In this document: piece by piece, positions 61,894 through 64,000 of the stretch | Numbering within the stretch: the stretch's first letter is position 1 | Layout: each line of letters begins with the position of its first letter | Assembly (NCBI RefSeq): GCF_019925205.1 | Contig: NC_083566.1 | Location: forward strand, 23,002,001 to 23,066,000 | Reading direction: 5' to 3' | Length of the DNA: 64,000 bases | DNA from: Metopolophium dirhodum | Taxonomy: Eukaryota; Arthropoda; Insecta; Hemiptera; Aphididae | Made by a program: the position numbers and the translations under genes | Notes under the pieces: generated by a model | The model's database searches: none | The model's input: the letters and a program-made list of their open reading frames with translations, nothing else | What the model was told of the DNA's origin: nothing

Positions 61894-64000
61894 CGATCAC
61901 ATCATTATGTACAGTATAATATATGCTATAAACTAATAGGCAGTATTTAATATGTAATCAACATTCTTTTATGATAGTTGTGTTGAACTATAGTGAATTG
62001 TGAATATTTAAATTTGGTTTGTAGTATTGTTACACCTTGTTTAAAACTAACATAACCTAACCTTGTCAAAATTTGCATAAATGAAATAAACGTAAATAAC
62101 TAATAAAGAAATACATTTAATTGGCAACATGAAGAAGTTATTTTATGACAGCAGACTTAATGATATTTTTTTATTATTGTAGGTACTACAAGTACAATTA
62201 ATTGTCAAATGATAAAAAGAAGAAAATACAACAACAAAATATATGTTTGATATTTGCAGGTCTCCGTAGAATAGAAAATATGCTCGTCGTTAATTTATAA
62301 ATTTCGGTACGTGATTTGTACGCCGCTGCGCTTCCATTAAAAGTTATGTGACTTGCGTGTAACTGTTTCTTAAACATTAATATTAATATAACATGGCAAT
62401 GTGTACGCGTTTGCTCGGACAGCGACTTATATTCAGTGTCAGTAACATGCTTGGTTGTTACATATACTGCATCAGCGTTACTACTCACCCACATACATTT
62501 ATCTACATTTAAGTAGTATTTACCGCACTACAACTCGCCACCTCCAGTGTTAGATTAGGTCTTTATTTATTTTTAATATTAAAAAAACAGGATGGGAGAC
62601 CTTCAAACGGAAATAATCCCTGGACGTCCATTATCAAGTGCACCATAAATTCTCACGGGCCACGGCGAGGTTATGCGAGTTGGGAGGAGGAAAAGTAATC
62701 ATCACAAAATTCGTTTATTTTGCCATGCTGGCTGGGAAATTAACCATCTGGTGTTCCACCAGAATAACAAGACGAGTGCTAGGGTTTCGATTCCGGGTTT
62801 TCTTTTTAATACCGATGTTTTCGCTAATGACGAAACGTTCTTAGAACCATTAAAAAAAACCCTTTCGTCGTCGTTGTCCACGAGCATATTTTTTTAATTT
62901 CGTTGTTTGTTTGATTATTATTTTACTTACGTTTTTTTTTATCACCCCCCTTCGAGCCATTAGCCTTTGTTACGTGCGTAAAAAACGACGAAAATAATTT
63001 TACGCAATTTTTATGCTTGATTCTATTGTCCGGCGGTGTATAAATACGTGTTAATCTGCCGTGTCTGAATGTCTCGAAATTGTTTTATTTTTTCTTTCGG
63101 TGCGTAATGACTAAAACCAAAATCGCTGCACACAAACAAAGGTAAATAAACCGTTGGTTGTAAAATAGTCTTAATGACAAAAATTAAGCTGAACTATTTG
63201 CGTTTAAAAAAAAAAGAGTTGACCATAAACTATTTAATCACTATTTCGAAATTGTTATCAAGTCATGAAATATGGTTCAAGATGACTTAGTATGGACTAA
63301 GTATTTTATTCAAAACATGAATTATTTATAAAATTATCTTGGTAGGTACCTATATACTACCTACGTAAAATATTATTAGGTATCATGTACATTACATAGA
63401 AAATAGTAAAGACGCTTTTTTTTCTTAGAAAATAGAATTCACGTAACATAACATTTATAACATTAAAAGTTTATTTATTTGGGATTAAATGTATACAAAA
63501 CGTCAATAAATCACTATTATATTTGAACAGTTTAGGTTTCAAGGAAAAGGGTTTTCATTATATTTAGAAAATTGTTTGTAATTAAAAACTATAGCTTAAA
63601 AATACCACAACAATTATTTGTAATTATTAAAATACATTAATATAAATACAAATACCTCTTACAACTTTGAAAAAAAATAGTCTTTATCATATTGCGTTTA
63701 AATGAGTACATATAGTATAGTATCAGCGATATATACACATTAAACATATATCGGTAATAATATGAAGTACAAATATTTATTATTTAATTTGAGTATCTTA
63801 GATTTAAATTCGTTGATTTAGCATTAATATACTCATATTATCAATAAAATAAAATAAAGAAATTGAAACAAACATTGGTTTTGGAATTATGTGGTACCTA
63901 TTAATTATTATTAACTTATAAGTTATAAACACCGATCATTATAAGTGTCCATACAAATACTTAAAATTGTTGTTTATAATTAAATTTAATAATTATAGTT
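61894..64000. other. Gene-poor stretch with a GC-richer patch at 62560-62900
   Basis: The patch contains competing open frames on both strands (62638-62844, 62673-62897 plus; 62702-62887 minus), none with a recognisable domain. A GTGAGT-type donor on the minus strand lies at about 62488. It may be regulatory or exonic. The rest to the window end is AT-rich and featureless. Confidence 0.3.

Noticed and set aside
62198..62494. 98-codon minus-strand frame
   Set aside because: AT-rich 3' half ending in Phe/Cys runs, no domain. A donor-like GTGAGT near its start argues against it being one exon.
62580..62625. GGATGGGAGACC resembling vertebrate 5S rRNA
   Set aside because: Only 12 bases match; the flanks do not follow 5S and there is no SINE tail.

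Overview
The window reads as nuclear DNA of a hemipteran insect, most likely an aphid. It is strongly AT-rich. The palindrome TAGGTACCTA and its fragments recur throughout. There are short interstitial runs of the arthropod telomere unit TTAGG, many decayed non-autonomous transposons, and very sparse GC-rich coding sequence in spliced exons. No bacterial features (operons, ribosome binding sites, CRISPR) are present. The species assignment is an inference from composition and repeat content.

Genes. Only one protein-coding gene is well supported. It is a two-exon minus-strand gene (exon 1 about 32341-31856, exon 2 29506-28732) whose splice junction keeps the reading frame. It encodes a predicted secreted or membrane-associated protein of about 419 residues with a long Lys/Leu/Val/Phe-rich hydrophobic block, broadly reminiscent of insect Osiris-type proteins. 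Its signal peptide lies one base out of frame with the rest of exon 1, at a run of six T. A second, weaker candidate is a minus-strand terminal exon ending at 26226 with an acidic Glu/Asp tail. Several GC-rich islands (about 1.25-1.5, 1.9-2.5, 3.75-3.96, 35.9-36.7, 40.0-40.3 and 62.56-62.9 kb) may be promoters or first exons of genes that mostly lie outside the window, but no complete gene can be built from them.

Layout. 1-8.9 kb: AT-rich sequence with three GC-rich islands. 8.9-16.4 kb: repeat-dense, with copies of a mosaic family sharing the terminus AGATTCTGAGCGG, a tRNA-derived SINE, an R1-like LINE 3' end and a foldback element. 16.9-20.2 kb: a hAT-type MITE and the ruins of a Helitron helicase. 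23-25.4 kb: another mosaic-family copy and a large foldback. 25.9-32.4 kb: the gene-bearing segment. 32.4-41.1 kb: mostly featureless, with a GC-rich island and a degraded mosaic copy. 41.2-42.3 kb: a 1.1-kb hAT-type element with a perfect 8-bp target duplication. 45.8 kb: a small hAT-like MITE. 48.7-50.1 kb: a long mosaic-family copy. 52.5-53.8 kb: a 5S-rRNA-derived SINE, then a long-TIR element with a hAT MITE nested inside it. 54-64 kb: mostly unannotatable AT-rich DNA with one mosaic-family fragment, one SINE fragment and a few GC-rich patches.

The main points of interest are the frame break in the secreted-protein gene, the modular exchange of ends and cores among the non-autonomous elements, a 5S-derived SINE with a target duplication, tRNA-SINE copies with two different 3' bodies, and a hairpin carried inside the hAT element.
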